Of a DNA stretch of 64,000 bases, positions 8,607-18,107 are shown piece by piece. The stretch lies in assembly GCA_003605085.1 (NCBI GenBank), contig QZKD01000038.1:1-64000 (forward strand), read 5' to 3'. Under the pieces are notes generated by a model, which was not told the DNA's origin, ran no database searches, and was given only the letters and a program-made list of their open reading frames with translations. The stretch comes from Acholeplasma sp. GTDB taxonomy: Bacteria > Bacillota_I > Bacilli_A > Acholeplasmatales > Acholeplasmataceae. Both the position numbers and the translations under genes were made by a program. How positions within the stretch are numbered: position 1 is the first letter of the stretch; each line of letters starts with the position of its first letter.

Positions 8607-11453
8607 ATGAAATTTCCAAAAAGATTTCTAGTTGTTGTTACACTTCTCCTCGCAAGCGTATTGCTCTTCGCTTGTGAAGGTGAACCTACACCAGTAGATG
8701 CTAATCCAACATTTGGTGGCGTTGGTGCTGTAAGTATTGACCTCTATGATGAGTTCGATCCAGAAGCCGGCGTTACAGCTACAGATGCTGAAGATGGTAA
8801 CTTAACTGGTAGCGTTGTCGTTAAGACTAATGATGTTGATAACACAGTCGTTGGTACTTACACAGTCGTTTATGAAGTTACCGACAGCGCAGGTAACGTT
8901 GTTACTGCTACACGCGTTGTTACTGTTAATGCACTTGACGAACAAGATTATCCGCTTGCTCAATATTTAAGTGGTGTTGACTTATCCAAGTTACCAGCTG
9001 AAGACAAAGCGATTCTATTTGCTGCAGCTGAAAGCTACTTACTTGAAAATGTTTATGGTGGTGTTCCACTATACACAAGAGCATCCCGTGTAATGTATTC
9101 TCCACGTGTTCAGTTATTTAGCCCAGAGTATAATGGTGTTCTTGGCTTTGGTACTGCATTCTCACAATTCAGTGCTGATGACTCCACCGTATTGATGTAT
9201 GGCGATACATATGGTCAAGCCAATGAATATACATGGCGTGCATCATTCAACACAGACCCAACATCACTCAACCCATGGAATGCTGATGACTCGAATACTG
9301 CAACATTCACAGACCATTTCAATGGTGCTCTCTATGATTTCTTCTTCGATGACACAAAGACAGGTTATGAAATTCTTCCATCACTAGCGAAGTCTGAACC
9401 TATCCCTGTTGACCCAGAAGTAATTAATGGTAAGACCTATGCGAAGGTTTGGCGAATTGAATTAAAAGATGACCTCCAATGGAAGTTCCATCCAGATACT
9501 GATGTTTCCGGCTTACCTGCTGGTTACGAAGATCTCGATGCATCTGACTACTTATGGACATGGCAATATGCCCTCGAAAACGATTGGTTCAGAGCAAGAA
9601 CCGGTGGTGGTGACTTTGTCAGCCAAGGTATTAAGAATGCTGCTGAATTCCTGAATGGTACAGCTACTTGGGATCAAGTTGGTCTACGTTTAGCTGAAGG
9701 TACAACCAATACCATCGAACTCGAATATGTCATCCAAAAGAGCACATTCGATATCAAGTATGGTTTTGCTGGAGCTGTCTTAACCCCAATCAACCAAGAA
9801 TTATTTGAAGCTCTTGGTGAAGATTATGGCTTAACTCCAACTGATGTCGCTTCAAGTGGTGTATACTACTTTGATTCTTGGACACCAGGACAATTATTAA
9901 CTTTCAAGAAGAACGAATTGCACCCTGATGCAGATACTTACAAGTACACAGGTTATCAATATCGTTATGTCAATGGTTCAGACAACATTTTCGCTGAATT
10001 CTTAGCAGGTAGATTAGAAAGTGCTGCAGTTCCTGCATCACAAGTTACTACTTATGCCAATGACCCACGCGTGAAGACTGCACCAGACGCAACGACTTGG
10101 AGACTTATGATCAACATGTTTGGATCTGAAGAAAACCGTGATGCTTACATTGCTGAACATCCTGAAGTTGGTTTGGATGAAACTTGGGTTCCAGAACCTA
10201 TTCTTGAATACTTACCATTCAGACAAGCATTGTATTATGGTTTCGACAGATACTATGCCGCTGTTGAACTCGTACAACTTTACTTACCAGCGCATACATT
10301 ATTTGCGCCCACATACTTCCTTGATGGTGAATCCGGTCTATCCGTTCGTGGTACTGACGTAGGACAAGCTGTAGTTGATGACTTTGGTGGAGATTCCAAT
10401 GGTTACTTCCCAGATGCTGCTGTTGATCTATTCAAACAAGCAGTTGCAGAAGCGATCGCTGATGGACACTACGATGCAGGTACTGCTGAAAACTACACTG
10501 TTATTACCTTAGAACTTTACTGGGCATCTTCAGGTAACACCTCTGCGCAAGCAATGGTAGCAAACCTTAAGGAACAATATGAAACATTATTAGTTGATGA
10601 TGTAAACTTCGTAAGAATCGTGATCAATGTCAATGACGTCGCATTCCCAGGTAACTATTATGACTACATGATGGTTGCTAAGATGGACCTTGGTATTGGT
10701 GGTATTTCCGGTTCATTACTCGATGCTCCAAGCTTCCTCGATGTCTTCTCTGATGACAACCGTGGTGGGTTCACATTGAACTGGGGTATTGATACTTCAA
10801 CAGCGAACATTCCAGTTGCATATAACAACTTAGAAGGTAAGACTGTTTACGAAAAGTGGAGCTTTAATGCTCTTATTGAAGCCCTCACTGGTAAAGTTTA
10901 TGTCAAGAATGGTGGCGAACAGGTCGCTTGGGATAACCAACTCGATTTGATCAATGCATACCTTGATATGACCGGTGAAGTTCTTGAATCTACTTCTGAT
11001 GGTTCAGTTATTGCTGAATACATCTTAGGTGATACTTTAGCCAATATCGCTGCTGACGAAGGATTTGATTCACTCGTTGCAAGCATCGTGGTTACTGAAA
11101 GTGGTAAGAACGTACTTTATGTAATTTCTTCTGAAAATAACCAATTCAGTCTATTTGATCAATTTGGTTTAGCAACAACTGCAGATGAAGCAATTCAAAA
11201 TTACATTTTTGCAAACTATGGTAACTACAACTTAACCGAAGCTCTAGGACCACTCACGGATGCTGAAATTGCAGCCAATGCGTACATCTCAGGTTCATAT
11301 CCAGCGCTCACCACTGTAGCACTCGTTGCTGAAGAAGTTGGTGCTCCAGCTGAATTTGTGGAAGTTTATGCTACCACATGGGCAGAAGGTTGGTCAGATG
11401 CTGTCGTAGTTCTCCATATTGGTGAATACTACGTTGGTTGGTACTGGTTATAA
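8607..11453 (+). CDS. oppA: Oligopeptide ABC transporter substrate-binding lipoprotein with N-terminal Ig-like domain
   Basis: 948 residues, well above the 500-600 of a usual SBP_bac_5 protein. A lipoprotein signal peptide ends LLFAC (Cys23). Residues about 35-110 form a DUF5011-type Ig-like domain (VSIDLYDEFDP, ATDAEDGNLTGSV, VGTYTVVYEVTDSAGN). The solute-binding region follows, from about residue 200 (SFNTDPTSLNPW, TATFTDHFNGALYDF), typical of peptide-binding proteins. The last 150 residues after the binding fold are unassigned. AAGGAG precedes the ATG by a normal distance. It captures peptides outside the cell for the permease encoded next. A hairpin between this gene and oppB probably keeps it expressed above the membrane components. 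Confidence 0.9.
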   Translation: MKFPKRFLVVVTLLLASVLLFACEGEPTPVDANPTFGGVGAVSIDLYDEFDPEAGVTATDAEDGNLTGSVVVKTNDVDNTVVGTYTVVYEVTDSAGNVVTATRVVTVNALDEQDYPLAQYLSGVDLSKLPAEDKAILFAAAESYLLENVYGGVPLYTRASRVMYSPRVQLFSPEYNGVLGFGTAFSQFSADDSTVLMYGDTYGQANEYTWRASFNTDPTSLNPWNADDSNTATFTDHFNGALYDFFFDDTKTGYEILPSLAKSEPIPVDPEVINGKTYAKVWRIELKDDLQWKFHPDTDVSGLPAGYEDLDASDYLWTWQYALENDWFRARTGGGDFVSQGIKNAAEFLNGTATWDQVGLRLAEGTTNTIELEYVIQKSTFDIKYGFAGAVLTPINQELFEALGEDYGLTPTDVASSGVYYFDSWTPGQLLTFKKNELHPDADTYKYTGYQYRYVNGSDNIFAEFLAGRLESAAVPASQVTTYANDPRVKTAPDATTWRLMINMFGSEENRDAYIAEHPEVGLDETWVPEPILEYLPFRQALYYGFDRYYAAVELVQLYLPAHTLFAPTYFLDGESGLSVRGTDVGQAVVDDFGGDSNGYFPDAAVDLFKQAVAEAIADGHYDAGTAENYTVITLELYWASSGNTSAQAMVANLKEQYETLLVDDVNFVRIVINVNDVAFPGNYYDYMMVAKMDLGIGGISGSLLDAPSFLDVFSDDNRGGFTLNWGIDTSTANIPVAYNNLEGKTVYEKWSFNALIEALTGKVYVKNGGEQVAWDNQLDLINAYLDMTGEVLESTSDGSVIAEYILGDTLANIAADEGFDSLVASIVVTESGKNVLYVISSENNQFSLFDQFGLATTADEAIQNYIFANYGNYNLTEALGPLTDAEIAANAYISGSYPALTTVALVAEEVGAPAEFVEVYATTWAEGWSDAVVVLHIGEYYVGWYWL

Positions 11454-11506
11454 TCAAGATTTGCTTCATAAATCTTAAACCAAAGATAACCTAACTTAAT
11501 AGTGAT

Positions 11507-11563
11507 AAGAGGGGTGCCATACGATATCCAATTTGAGTATGGCCCCCCTTATTACGCTTTTTT
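11507..11563 (+). terminator. Hairpin between oppA and oppB (partial terminator)
   Basis: AAGAGGGGTGCCATAC / GTATGGCCCCCCTT is a strong stem (11507-11522 with 11537-11550), but the T-run (11557-11563) is separated from it by six bases. Leaky termination would leave oppA mRNA in excess over oppBCDF. Confidence 0.6.
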
Positions 11564-11654
11564 TATCATACTTATGTGCTAGTGTATCCATATTCTATGG
11601 ATAATTTTACACAGATCCACGATGTAATTATGGTGTAATAACATATAAGTATGA

Positions 11655-11660
11655 TATAAT
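11655..11660 (+). promoter_or_regulatory. -10 element upstream of oppB
   Basis: Perfect TATAAT 34 bases before the oppB start, no convincing -35. It could give the permease genes a basal promoter. Confidence 0.4.
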
Positions 11661-11694
11661 TGAAAAAAACACTAAAAGCTAAGGAAGTGATGAA

Positions 11695-12795
11695 ATGACA
11701 AAGTACATTATTCAAAGAGTCATCTGGATATTCATCATCCTCTTCACAACGCTGACGATTACGTTTACGTTGTTGAAGTTGGCTCCAGAATATCCACCCA
11801 CGAAAAACGAAGAAAAGGATACTTGGTTGGAAAAACAAGTGACAGATGGTTTTTATACATCGGTTTACTATGACATCAATGATCCTGAAGATCGTGCGGA
11901 AGTGGATTTGATCAGAACTACAAATCCAAACATCAACCGTACTGTTTTCATCGTGGCACCTGTTCGCGACAGTAACGTGATCAAGGTCTTTTACCGTGTG
12001 CCCATTATAACTCAATATTTCCGTTGGGTAGAAAATGTCCTTACGGATTGGAACTGGGGTACATCAACCAAAATCAGAGTGAATGTTCCAGCGTTTACCA
12101 TTATTGCTGAAAGAATGCCGATTACACTTTATTTGAACCTTGCATCGCTATTCTTTTATATGCCATTTGGATTTTTCTTTGGAATACTTGCCGCACTTAA
12201 AAAAGATACCATCGTTGATAATATCATGCAAATTTTGATTATGGTGTTCCTCTCAGTCCCTGCACTTGTCTTTATTCTAGTGCTGGTTATCGTCTTTAGC
12301 TATCAGATGGATAATTTCTTGCCCTCCCTTTTTCCCTTGGTGGGTATTGAATCGTTCTGGAAGATTGCAGAAGGTTTCGTCATTCCAGTCCTTGCCGTTG
12401 GCTTACCATCGATTGCAGGTTTAACAAGAATTTTACGTGCAGAATTATCTGAAGTATTGACCTCTGAATTCGTATTACTCGCGAAGACTAAAGGTTTATC
12501 TCATACTCAAGCAGTGCTCAGACATGCGATTCGTAACTCACTTGTTCCAATGGTACCTATTATCATTGGATCATTTGCAGGACTTCTCGGTGGTTCCTTC
12601 ATCCTAGAATCCGTCTATGCTATTCCTGGTGTAGGTAGAATCACACTCCAAGCACTCGCTGCAGGTAACTATGATTATAACGTCATCATGGCATCAAGTG
12701 CGTTTTATGGTGTTATTGGTTTGACGACTGTCCTTATCGTGGACCTTTCTTATGGTATTATCGATCCACAGATCAGAATGGGGGCTAGAAAATAA
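11695..12795 (+). CDS. oppB: Oligopeptide ABC transporter permease OppB
   Basis: 366 residues. The N-terminal helix with the conserved opening MTKYIIQRVIWIFIILFTTLTITFTLLKLAP is typical of OppB/DppB. An external loop of about 100 residues follows, larger than the usual one, then five membrane helices. The EAA loop is clear: EVLTSEFVLLAKTKGLSHTQAVLRHAIRNSLVP, the coupling site for the ATPases. The C-terminal GVIGLTTVLIVDLSYGIIDPQIRMG block is also family-typical. It forms the membrane channel with OppC. The stop codon overlaps the oppC ATG by one base, so the two are translationally coupled. Confidence 0.93.
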   Translation: MTKYIIQRVIWIFIILFTTLTITFTLLKLAPEYPPTKNEEKDTWLEKQVTDGFYTSVYYDINDPEDRAEVDLIRTTNPNINRTVFIVAPVRDSNVIKVFYRVPIITQYFRWVENVLTDWNWGTSTKIRVNVPAFTIIAERMPITLYLNLASLFFYMPFGFFFGILAALKKDTIVDNIMQILIMVFLSVPALVFILVLVIVFSYQMDNFLPSLFPLVGIESFWKIAEGFVIPVLAVGLPSIAGLTRILRAELSEVLTSEFVLLAKTKGLSHTQAVLRHAIRNSLVPMVPIIIGSFAGLLGGSFILESVYAIPGVGRITLQALAAGNYDYNVIMASSAFYGVIGLTTVLIVDLSYGIIDPQIRMGARK

Positions 12796-14699
12796 TGAGC
12801 CAAAAAGACTACTCAAAAGATATGTTTAAGCTCGTTCAAGAAAACGAGCGACTCCTTGATAAACCCCTCAAGACAAAACAACTGACCTATTTTCAAGATG
12901 CGATGATTCGCTTCACGAAGAATAAGTATAATGTGATTGCGACTGTTATCTTAGTCATCTTTATTTTGATGTCTATTTTTACACCCATCATTACTCCAAA
13001 AGAACTTTATACGCAAACCAATTCGACATTAACCACACTTCCACCACGCGTACCACTTCTTGAAAAAATAGGTATCTTGGATGGTTCCAAAGAATTCAAA
13101 GATCAACCGATCGACTATGATACGATTGATCCAGAAACGGGTTTAGGCTATCCAACCACCGGATTCCAAGTGGATTTCATTCAAATGAATACGTTGACCA
13201 ATAGTATCATTATTGGTAGTGAACGCGATGCGAAGTATGTCGGCGGAACCAATGATTTATATGTGAACGTGGATAAGAATGCTTACTCCATCGTTTCTCC
13301 TGCTCAAATCAGTTTTTTCACTGGCTATTATATCGAAGTAGACATCAATGCTCTTGAAACGAACGGTGTATTAAATGTGTATTTAGCAACAAGTAATCTC
13401 TCAAACACGTATACTGATTGGAGTGAACTTACCTTTTTAGGAACCATCGATCAAGAAGGTGTCTCAACCATTAATCCAATGGATACCGTAGCCAATGGTA
13501 CCACAGCCTTTCTCGTCTTTAAACATGAACTTCCTGCGATTTCCAGTGATGGAGATGAACTTATATCATTCAATAGCATAGCTGTCAAAGATAGCACCGG
13601 TACTGACATCGAATTTTTTGATGGATATGTATTGTCGACATTTGAATTATTTGCCATTCCCAATGGTCTAGAAAATGGACGTTATCTTCGTAAGAATGCT
13701 GAGATGACAGTCGCAACTTTCCGTTACGATATGTATAGTGCACTCTTCGCAGATAAGCCAAGAACCATTGGTGAAGTGGAATACTTGCGTATTTTATCTG
13801 AAAATCCTGGTATGGAAGATACCATTGTCCTTGATGATGAAACCCCTGATACTGCATGGACATTTGGCGAAGGATTCCCTCTAACTGCCGTCACTGATAT
13901 CGATAGAATCAAAATTGGACCCACATGGTATACCAACTATAAAGTTATGATGAATGGTGCCTATGAGCTCGGTTTTGAAACCACACCGTACTTCCTCTTT
14001 GGAACCAACGTATTTGGTCAAGATCTATTCACACTTATATGGTTAGGTCTTAGAACTTCATTACTCCTTGGTTTCATGGCAGCCCTCGTGAATATCATCG
14101 TCGGAGTCATCTGGGGTGCGACCAGTGCGTACTATGGTGGTCAAGTCGATATACTCATGGAAAGATTTACTGACATTTGGGGTAGTTTCCCTCAGATTAC
14201 GATGATCGGGATTATTACCGTTCTCATCGGTCCAGGTTTCACTGCCTTGTTTATCTTCATGGTTTATGATGGCTGGATTGGTGCTGCTAAGATTACACGT
14301 TCGCAGTTTTACCGATATAAAGGTCGTGAATATGTACTCGCAGCACGTACTCTAGGAGCATCAGATCGTCGTATTATTTTCAAGCACATTCTACCCAATG
14401 CGCTTGGAACGATTATTACCCGTGTTATTTTAAGTATTCCATCTGTTATTTTCCTTGAAGTTAACTTATCATTCTTAGGTTTTGGTATCGGTAATGGTCA
14501 AGCTTTAAAAATTGGGCCTATCACGCTTACCGGAACTTCGATTGGGGTTATTTTGAATGATGGTCAACAACAGATTTTTGCGGGTAACCTGTGGTTAGTC
14601 ATCTTCCCAACCATTATCACTTCCATTCTAATGATTACATTTAATATGTTTGGTAACGCGTTGCGCGACGCGCTTAACCCACAGTTAAGAGGTAGCTAA
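12795..14699 (+). CDS. oppC: Oligopeptide ABC transporter permease OppC with large extracytoplasmic insertion
   Basis: 634 residues against about 300 for OppC. A cytoplasmic N-terminus (KPLKTKQLTYFQDAMIRFTKNKYN) leads to TM1 (about 48-68). Some 340 residues then follow that are not permease; they look beta-rich (repeated T/V/Y strands, LYVNVDKNAYSI, GYYIEVDINAL) and must lie outside the membrane. The OppC core resumes near residue 410 (FGQDLFTLIWLGLRTSLLLGF) with the EAA loop EYVLAARTLGASDRRIIFKHILPNALG. The split site, between TM1 and TM2, is where family members often have a small external loop. The inserted region may touch OppA or the cell surface; that is inference. Two bases separate it from oppD. 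Confidence 0.92.
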   Translation: MSQKDYSKDMFKLVQENERLLDKPLKTKQLTYFQDAMIRFTKNKYNVIATVILVIFILMSIFTPIITPKELYTQTNSTLTTLPPRVPLLEKIGILDGSKEFKDQPIDYDTIDPETGLGYPTTGFQVDFIQMNTLTNSIIIGSERDAKYVGGTNDLYVNVDKNAYSIVSPAQISFFTGYYIEVDINALETNGVLNVYLATSNLSNTYTDWSELTFLGTIDQEGVSTINPMDTVANGTTAFLVFKHELPAISSDGDELISFNSIAVKDSTGTDIEFFDGYVLSTFELFAIPNGLENGRYLRKNAEMTVATFRYDMYSALFADKPRTIGEVEYLRILSENPGMEDTIVLDDETPDTAWTFGEGFPLTAVTDIDRIKIGPTWYTNYKVMMNGAYELGFETTPYFLFGTNVFGQDLFTLIWLGLRTSLLLGFMAALVNIIVGVIWGATSAYYGGQVDILMERFTDIWGSFPQITMIGIITVLIGPGFTALFIFMVYDGWIGAAKITRSQFYRYKGREYVLAARTLGASDRRIIFKHILPNALGTIITRVILSIPSVIFLEVNLSFLGFGIGNGQALKIGPITLTGTSIGVILNDGQQQIFAGNLWLVIFPTIITSILMITFNMFGNALRDALNPQLRGS

Positions 14700-14701
14700 C
14701 C

Positions 14702-16273
14702 ATGAATAAAGAAAAAATACTAGAAGTTAAAAATTTAACCGTATCTTTTAAGACCCCTAACGGTTTAGTTCGTGCCGTTAGAGATGTCGAATTTGATCTT
14801 TATAAAGGTGAAACCCTGGCGATTGTAGGTGAATCAGGATCAGGTAAATCTGTCACTAACCGTGCCATCATGGGTATTCTCGCGCGCAATGCCATCGTGG
14901 ATGACGGTGAGATTTTATATCGAAATCAAGACTTAACAAAGTTATCTGAAGAAAATTTCCATCTTATTCGCGGGAATAAAATTGGAATGATATTCCAAGA
15001 TCCACTTTCAAGTTTGAATCCAATCATGAAGATCGGTAAACAGATTACCGAAGCAATGCTCGTCAACGGTGACCGTATGAAGGGCCGCTTCAAAGATCTT
15101 TTCCACAATGAATATCATGATTATCTCAATATGGTGACCCGTATTGAACTTACCAAAAAGGATTTAAAGAACAAAATCTATGAAACCAACATGGATAGTG
15201 AATTAAGTCGTGAGGAAAAGAAAGATAAAATTGCGAAGCTAAAGAAGCATCATGCTGCTTTAGTTCAAGACTATAAGAGTAAACTTCCCGATCTTAAGAA
15301 GCGATATCTAGCGAAAAAAGATGAAGCAAAAGCTCAAATCAAAAAAGAAAAGGCAGAGATTACAGTCGAAAAGGATCAAGCATTTGCTGCATTACAACAG
15401 GAATATAACTTAAAGAAGCAACAAGTATCGCAACTTCAAAAAGATGATCCTGCGTATCTACGTGGCGTTAATGAACTTGAAGCGATTAAAGAAAAGATTA
15501 GCGATAATCATGAAGAATACACACGTCGCTTTAGAGTCACGAAACGTGAAGCCTATGAAAAAGCGATTAGCATCATGCAAGAAGTAGGTATTCCTGAACC
15601 AGAAAAACGATTCAATATGTATCCATTCCAGTTTTCTGGTGGGATGAGACAACGTATCGTTATCGCGATTGCACTCACTGCAAATCCTGAATTACTTATT
15701 TGTGATGAACCAACAACAGCACTTGATGTGACCATTCAAGGTCAAATATTGAACTTGATTAAGGATATCAAAAAAGAACGTGATCTTTCCGTTATTTTCA
15801 TCACGCATGACTTAGGCGTGGTTGCGAATATGGCGGATCGTGTGGCTGTTATGTATGCCGGTAAGATCGTCGAATATGGCACACTTCATGACATTTTCTA
15901 TGAACCCAAGCATCCATACACATGGGCATTGTTATCTTCAGTCCCTGACCTTGACACCAAAGATAAGTTACTTTCCATACCTGGAACACCTCCAGATATG
16001 TTATTCCCTCCCAAGGGAGATGCATTTGCTGATCGTAATCAATTTGCACTCAAGATCGATTTTGAAGAACAACCACCGTTCTTTAAAGTCAGCGATACCC
16101 ATTATGCAGCAACCTGGTTACTTCATCCAGATGCACCAGCTATCGAAATGCCAAAGATTCTCCAGGAACGTGTTGCACGTTATAAACAAGAACTCAAAGA
16201 CAACATTGTGGTTGAGAACCGTTTGAAGAGTGCTCACAGAATCAAACCAGAAAGTGAAGGTGAGAAAAAGTGA
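14702..16273 (+). CDS. oppD: Oligopeptide ABC transporter ATPase OppD with coiled-coil insertion
   Basis: 523 residues against about 330-360 for OppD. Walker A GESGSGKS (about 42-49), Q-loop FQDPLSSLNP (98-107), signature FSGGMRQR (311-318), Walker B LLICDEPTTALD, H-loop ITHDLG, and the C-terminal HPYTWALL-x-SVPDL region of oligopeptide ATPases. Between Q-loop and signature, normally about 60 residues, there are about 210: the extra 150 are charged and heptad-like (KKDEAKAQIKKEKAEITVEK), predicted as a long coiled coil inside the helical subdomain. All catalytic motifs are intact, so it should hydrolyse ATP as half of the OppDF pair. Confidence 0.93.
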   Translation: MNKEKILEVKNLTVSFKTPNGLVRAVRDVEFDLYKGETLAIVGESGSGKSVTNRAIMGILARNAIVDDGEILYRNQDLTKLSEENFHLIRGNKIGMIFQDPLSSLNPIMKIGKQITEAMLVNGDRMKGRFKDLFHNEYHDYLNMVTRIELTKKDLKNKIYETNMDSELSREEKKDKIAKLKKHHAALVQDYKSKLPDLKKRYLAKKDEAKAQIKKEKAEITVEKDQAFAALQQEYNLKKQQVSQLQKDDPAYLRGVNELEAIKEKISDNHEEYTRRFRVTKREAYEKAISIMQEVGIPEPEKRFNMYPFQFSGGMRQRIVIAIALTANPELLICDEPTTALDVTIQGQILNLIKDIKKERDLSVIFITHDLGVVANMADRVAVMYAGKIVEYGTLHDIFYEPKHPYTWALLSSVPDLDTKDKLLSIPGTPPDMLFPPKGDAFADRNQFALKIDFEEQPPFFKVSDTHYAATWLLHPDAPAIEMPKILQERVARYKQELKDNIVVENRLKSAHRIKPESEGEKK

Positions 16274-17742
16274 ACACAGAACGTGAACAAATATTAAAGG
16301 TTGTTGGCTTAAAACAATACTTTAAGTCTGGCTCTGGACGTAACAAGCTCGTCAATAAAGCTGTTGATGACATCTCATTTTCCATCTACAAAGGTGAAGT
16401 ATTCTCCTTAGTAGGTGAATCAGGTTGTGGCAAAACCACCACAGGACGTACCATCATCAAACTTTATCAATCATCTGGTGGAGAAGTCTTTTTCCATGGC
16501 ACACGCATCGTGAGCGATGTTAAGGCTGCTAAAGAAGCATTTCAACTCAAAATGGACCAGATCAATGAAGGTAAACTTCGTGAGACTGCTGAAATTAAAG
16601 AATTACTCGACAACGGACGAATCTCAGAAGACGAATTCAAGTCGCGTCAAGAAGCGATGCTTCAACGATATAACGATGAAGCAAAAAATGCGAATGAAAT
16701 CTATCGCCTTGCAAAGCGCGATCGTCGTTTCGAATCCATTAAAGATGTTGAGGGCATGAAAGCAAAAAATCAACTTGAAATATTCCCACAATATCAACAA
16801 ATTCTCGATAAATATGTTCGCTATGATCAAGAAACAAAAGCAGCCATTCAGACATTTACAGATAAAGTTAGTAAGCAAAAAGAAAATGTGAATCGTGCGG
16901 CACAATCAGGTGATAAAGAACAAGTTCGCTTAGAAAAGATCAAGTTACAAGAACTTACTCAAGAGCTTAAAAAACACGAAAAAGAACTTAAACTTAGTCA
17001 ACTTCGTAAAAAACAAGACATCGATAACCTACGATACGGTTTAACGCATAAGAATCGTCTTTTAATGCGCCGTATGCAGATGATTTTCCAAGATCCTATC
17101 GCATCACTTAACCCCAGAATGACCGTAAAAGAAATCATTGCTGAAGGCTTAAGAATCAATGGCGTAAAAAATGAAAAAGAAATCGAAGAACGTGTTAACT
17201 TAGCTCTTAAAACCGTGAATCTTGTTCCAGAACATGCCAGCCGTTATCCCCATGAGTTTTCTGGTGGACAACGTCAACGTATCGGGATTGCACGCGCTCT
17301 TGTTGTAGAACCATCATTTATTATTGCTGATGAACCTATTTCATCTTTGGACGTATCGATTCGTGCCCAGATTATCAATCTCTTAAACGAACTTCGTGAA
17401 ACCAAAGGCATTACCATCATGTTTATCGCGCATGACCTATCTGTCGTTAAATATTTTAGTGATCGCTTAGCCGTCATGTATTATGGCCATATCGTTGAAA
17501 TGGGTGATAAAGAATTAGTCTTTAATAATCCACTTCATCCCTACACATTGTCACTCATGGATTCCATTCCACTACCTGACCCAGAATATGAAAAGCGTCG
17601 TGGTCGGACCGTACGTTACAACCCTGCTGAACATCATGATTACTCAAAGGAAAGCCCAACACTCCGTGAAGTTGAGCCCGGACATTTCGTGCTCGCTAAC
17701 ACCGAAGAATTTGAACGTTATCAAGCACAAATCAAAAAGTAA
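16270..17742 (+). CDS. oppF: Oligopeptide ABC transporter ATPase OppF with coiled-coil insertion
   Basis: 490 residues against about 310-330 for OppF. It starts at a GTG (16270) that overlaps the oppD stop by four bases, with AAGGTGAG upstream. Walker A GESGCGKTT begins at about residue 49; the Q-loop FQDPIASLNP is at about 273, so the usual 45-residue spacing is stretched to about 225 by an insertion rich in K, E, Q and R (residues about 85-260), predicted coiled coil. Signature FSGGQRQR, Walker B FIIADEPISSLDVS, H-loop IAHDLS and the HPYTLSLMDSIPLPDP tail are intact. The insertion is on the opposite side of the Q-loop from that of OppD. Confidence 0.93.
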   Translation: MNTEREQILKVVGLKQYFKSGSGRNKLVNKAVDDISFSIYKGEVFSLVGESGCGKTTTGRTIIKLYQSSGGEVFFHGTRIVSDVKAAKEAFQLKMDQINEGKLRETAEIKELLDNGRISEDEFKSRQEAMLQRYNDEAKNANEIYRLAKRDRRFESIKDVEGMKAKNQLEIFPQYQQILDKYVRYDQETKAAIQTFTDKVSKQKENVNRAAQSGDKEQVRLEKIKLQELTQELKKHEKELKLSQLRKKQDIDNLRYGLTHKNRLLMRRMQMIFQDPIASLNPRMTVKEIIAEGLRINGVKNEKEIEERVNLALKTVNLVPEHASRYPHEFSGGQRQRIGIARALVVEPSFIIADEPISSLDVSIRAQIINLLNELRETKGITIMFIAHDLSVVKYFSDRLAVMYYGHIVEMGDKELVFNNPLHPYTLSLMDSIPLPDPEYEKRRGRTVRYNPAEHHDYSKESPTLREVEPGHFVLANTEEFERYQAQIKK

Positions 17743-18107
17743 TGAAAATTACTCGCTTGATCTTGCTCTATTTGAGCATGCTGGTACTCGCTTTCCTTGT
17801 CCATATGGCAGTGTATCGTTTTGATTTTAATGCTCTCAATGTTTCCAACGCACTTTTTGTAGTAGGGATCATTCTCTTCTTGCCTTCGGTGGTTGCGATC
17901 ACTGCAGCTTATGAAGTGTTTCATGGCATTCGCTATGTTGCAAAAGTGATTCTCAACCCTAGTTTTCGCAAGGAATATCCGCAGTTTAAAGATTATAAAG
18001 ATGATAAAACAGGAAAAGTGAAAACGACCGTGTTTTTCGAGATTCTAATGGCATCCTTTATCCTTCTTGTCATGTCTTATATCTTTTCATTGGTTGCTCT
18101 CTCATGA
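17742..18107 (+). CDS. Small membrane protein of the opp operon (DUF3899-like)
   Basis: 121 residues with three hydrophobic segments: about 5-24 (LILLYLSMLVLAFLVHMAVY), 37-58 and 100-120. Between the second and third lies a basic loop (RKEYPQFKDYKDDKTGKVK). The ATG overlaps the oppF stop by one base and the gene overlaps the next by four, so it belongs to the opp operon. The size and layout recall the DUF3899 family, which I recall beside peptide transporters in low-GC bacteria; that assignment is from memory. No function can be given. Confidence 0.75.
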   Translation: MKITRLILLYLSMLVLAFLVHMAVYRFDFNALNVSNALFVVGIILFLPSVVAITAAYEVFHGIRYVAKVILNPSFRKEYPQFKDYKDDKTGKVKTTVFFEILMASFILLVMSYIFSLVALS

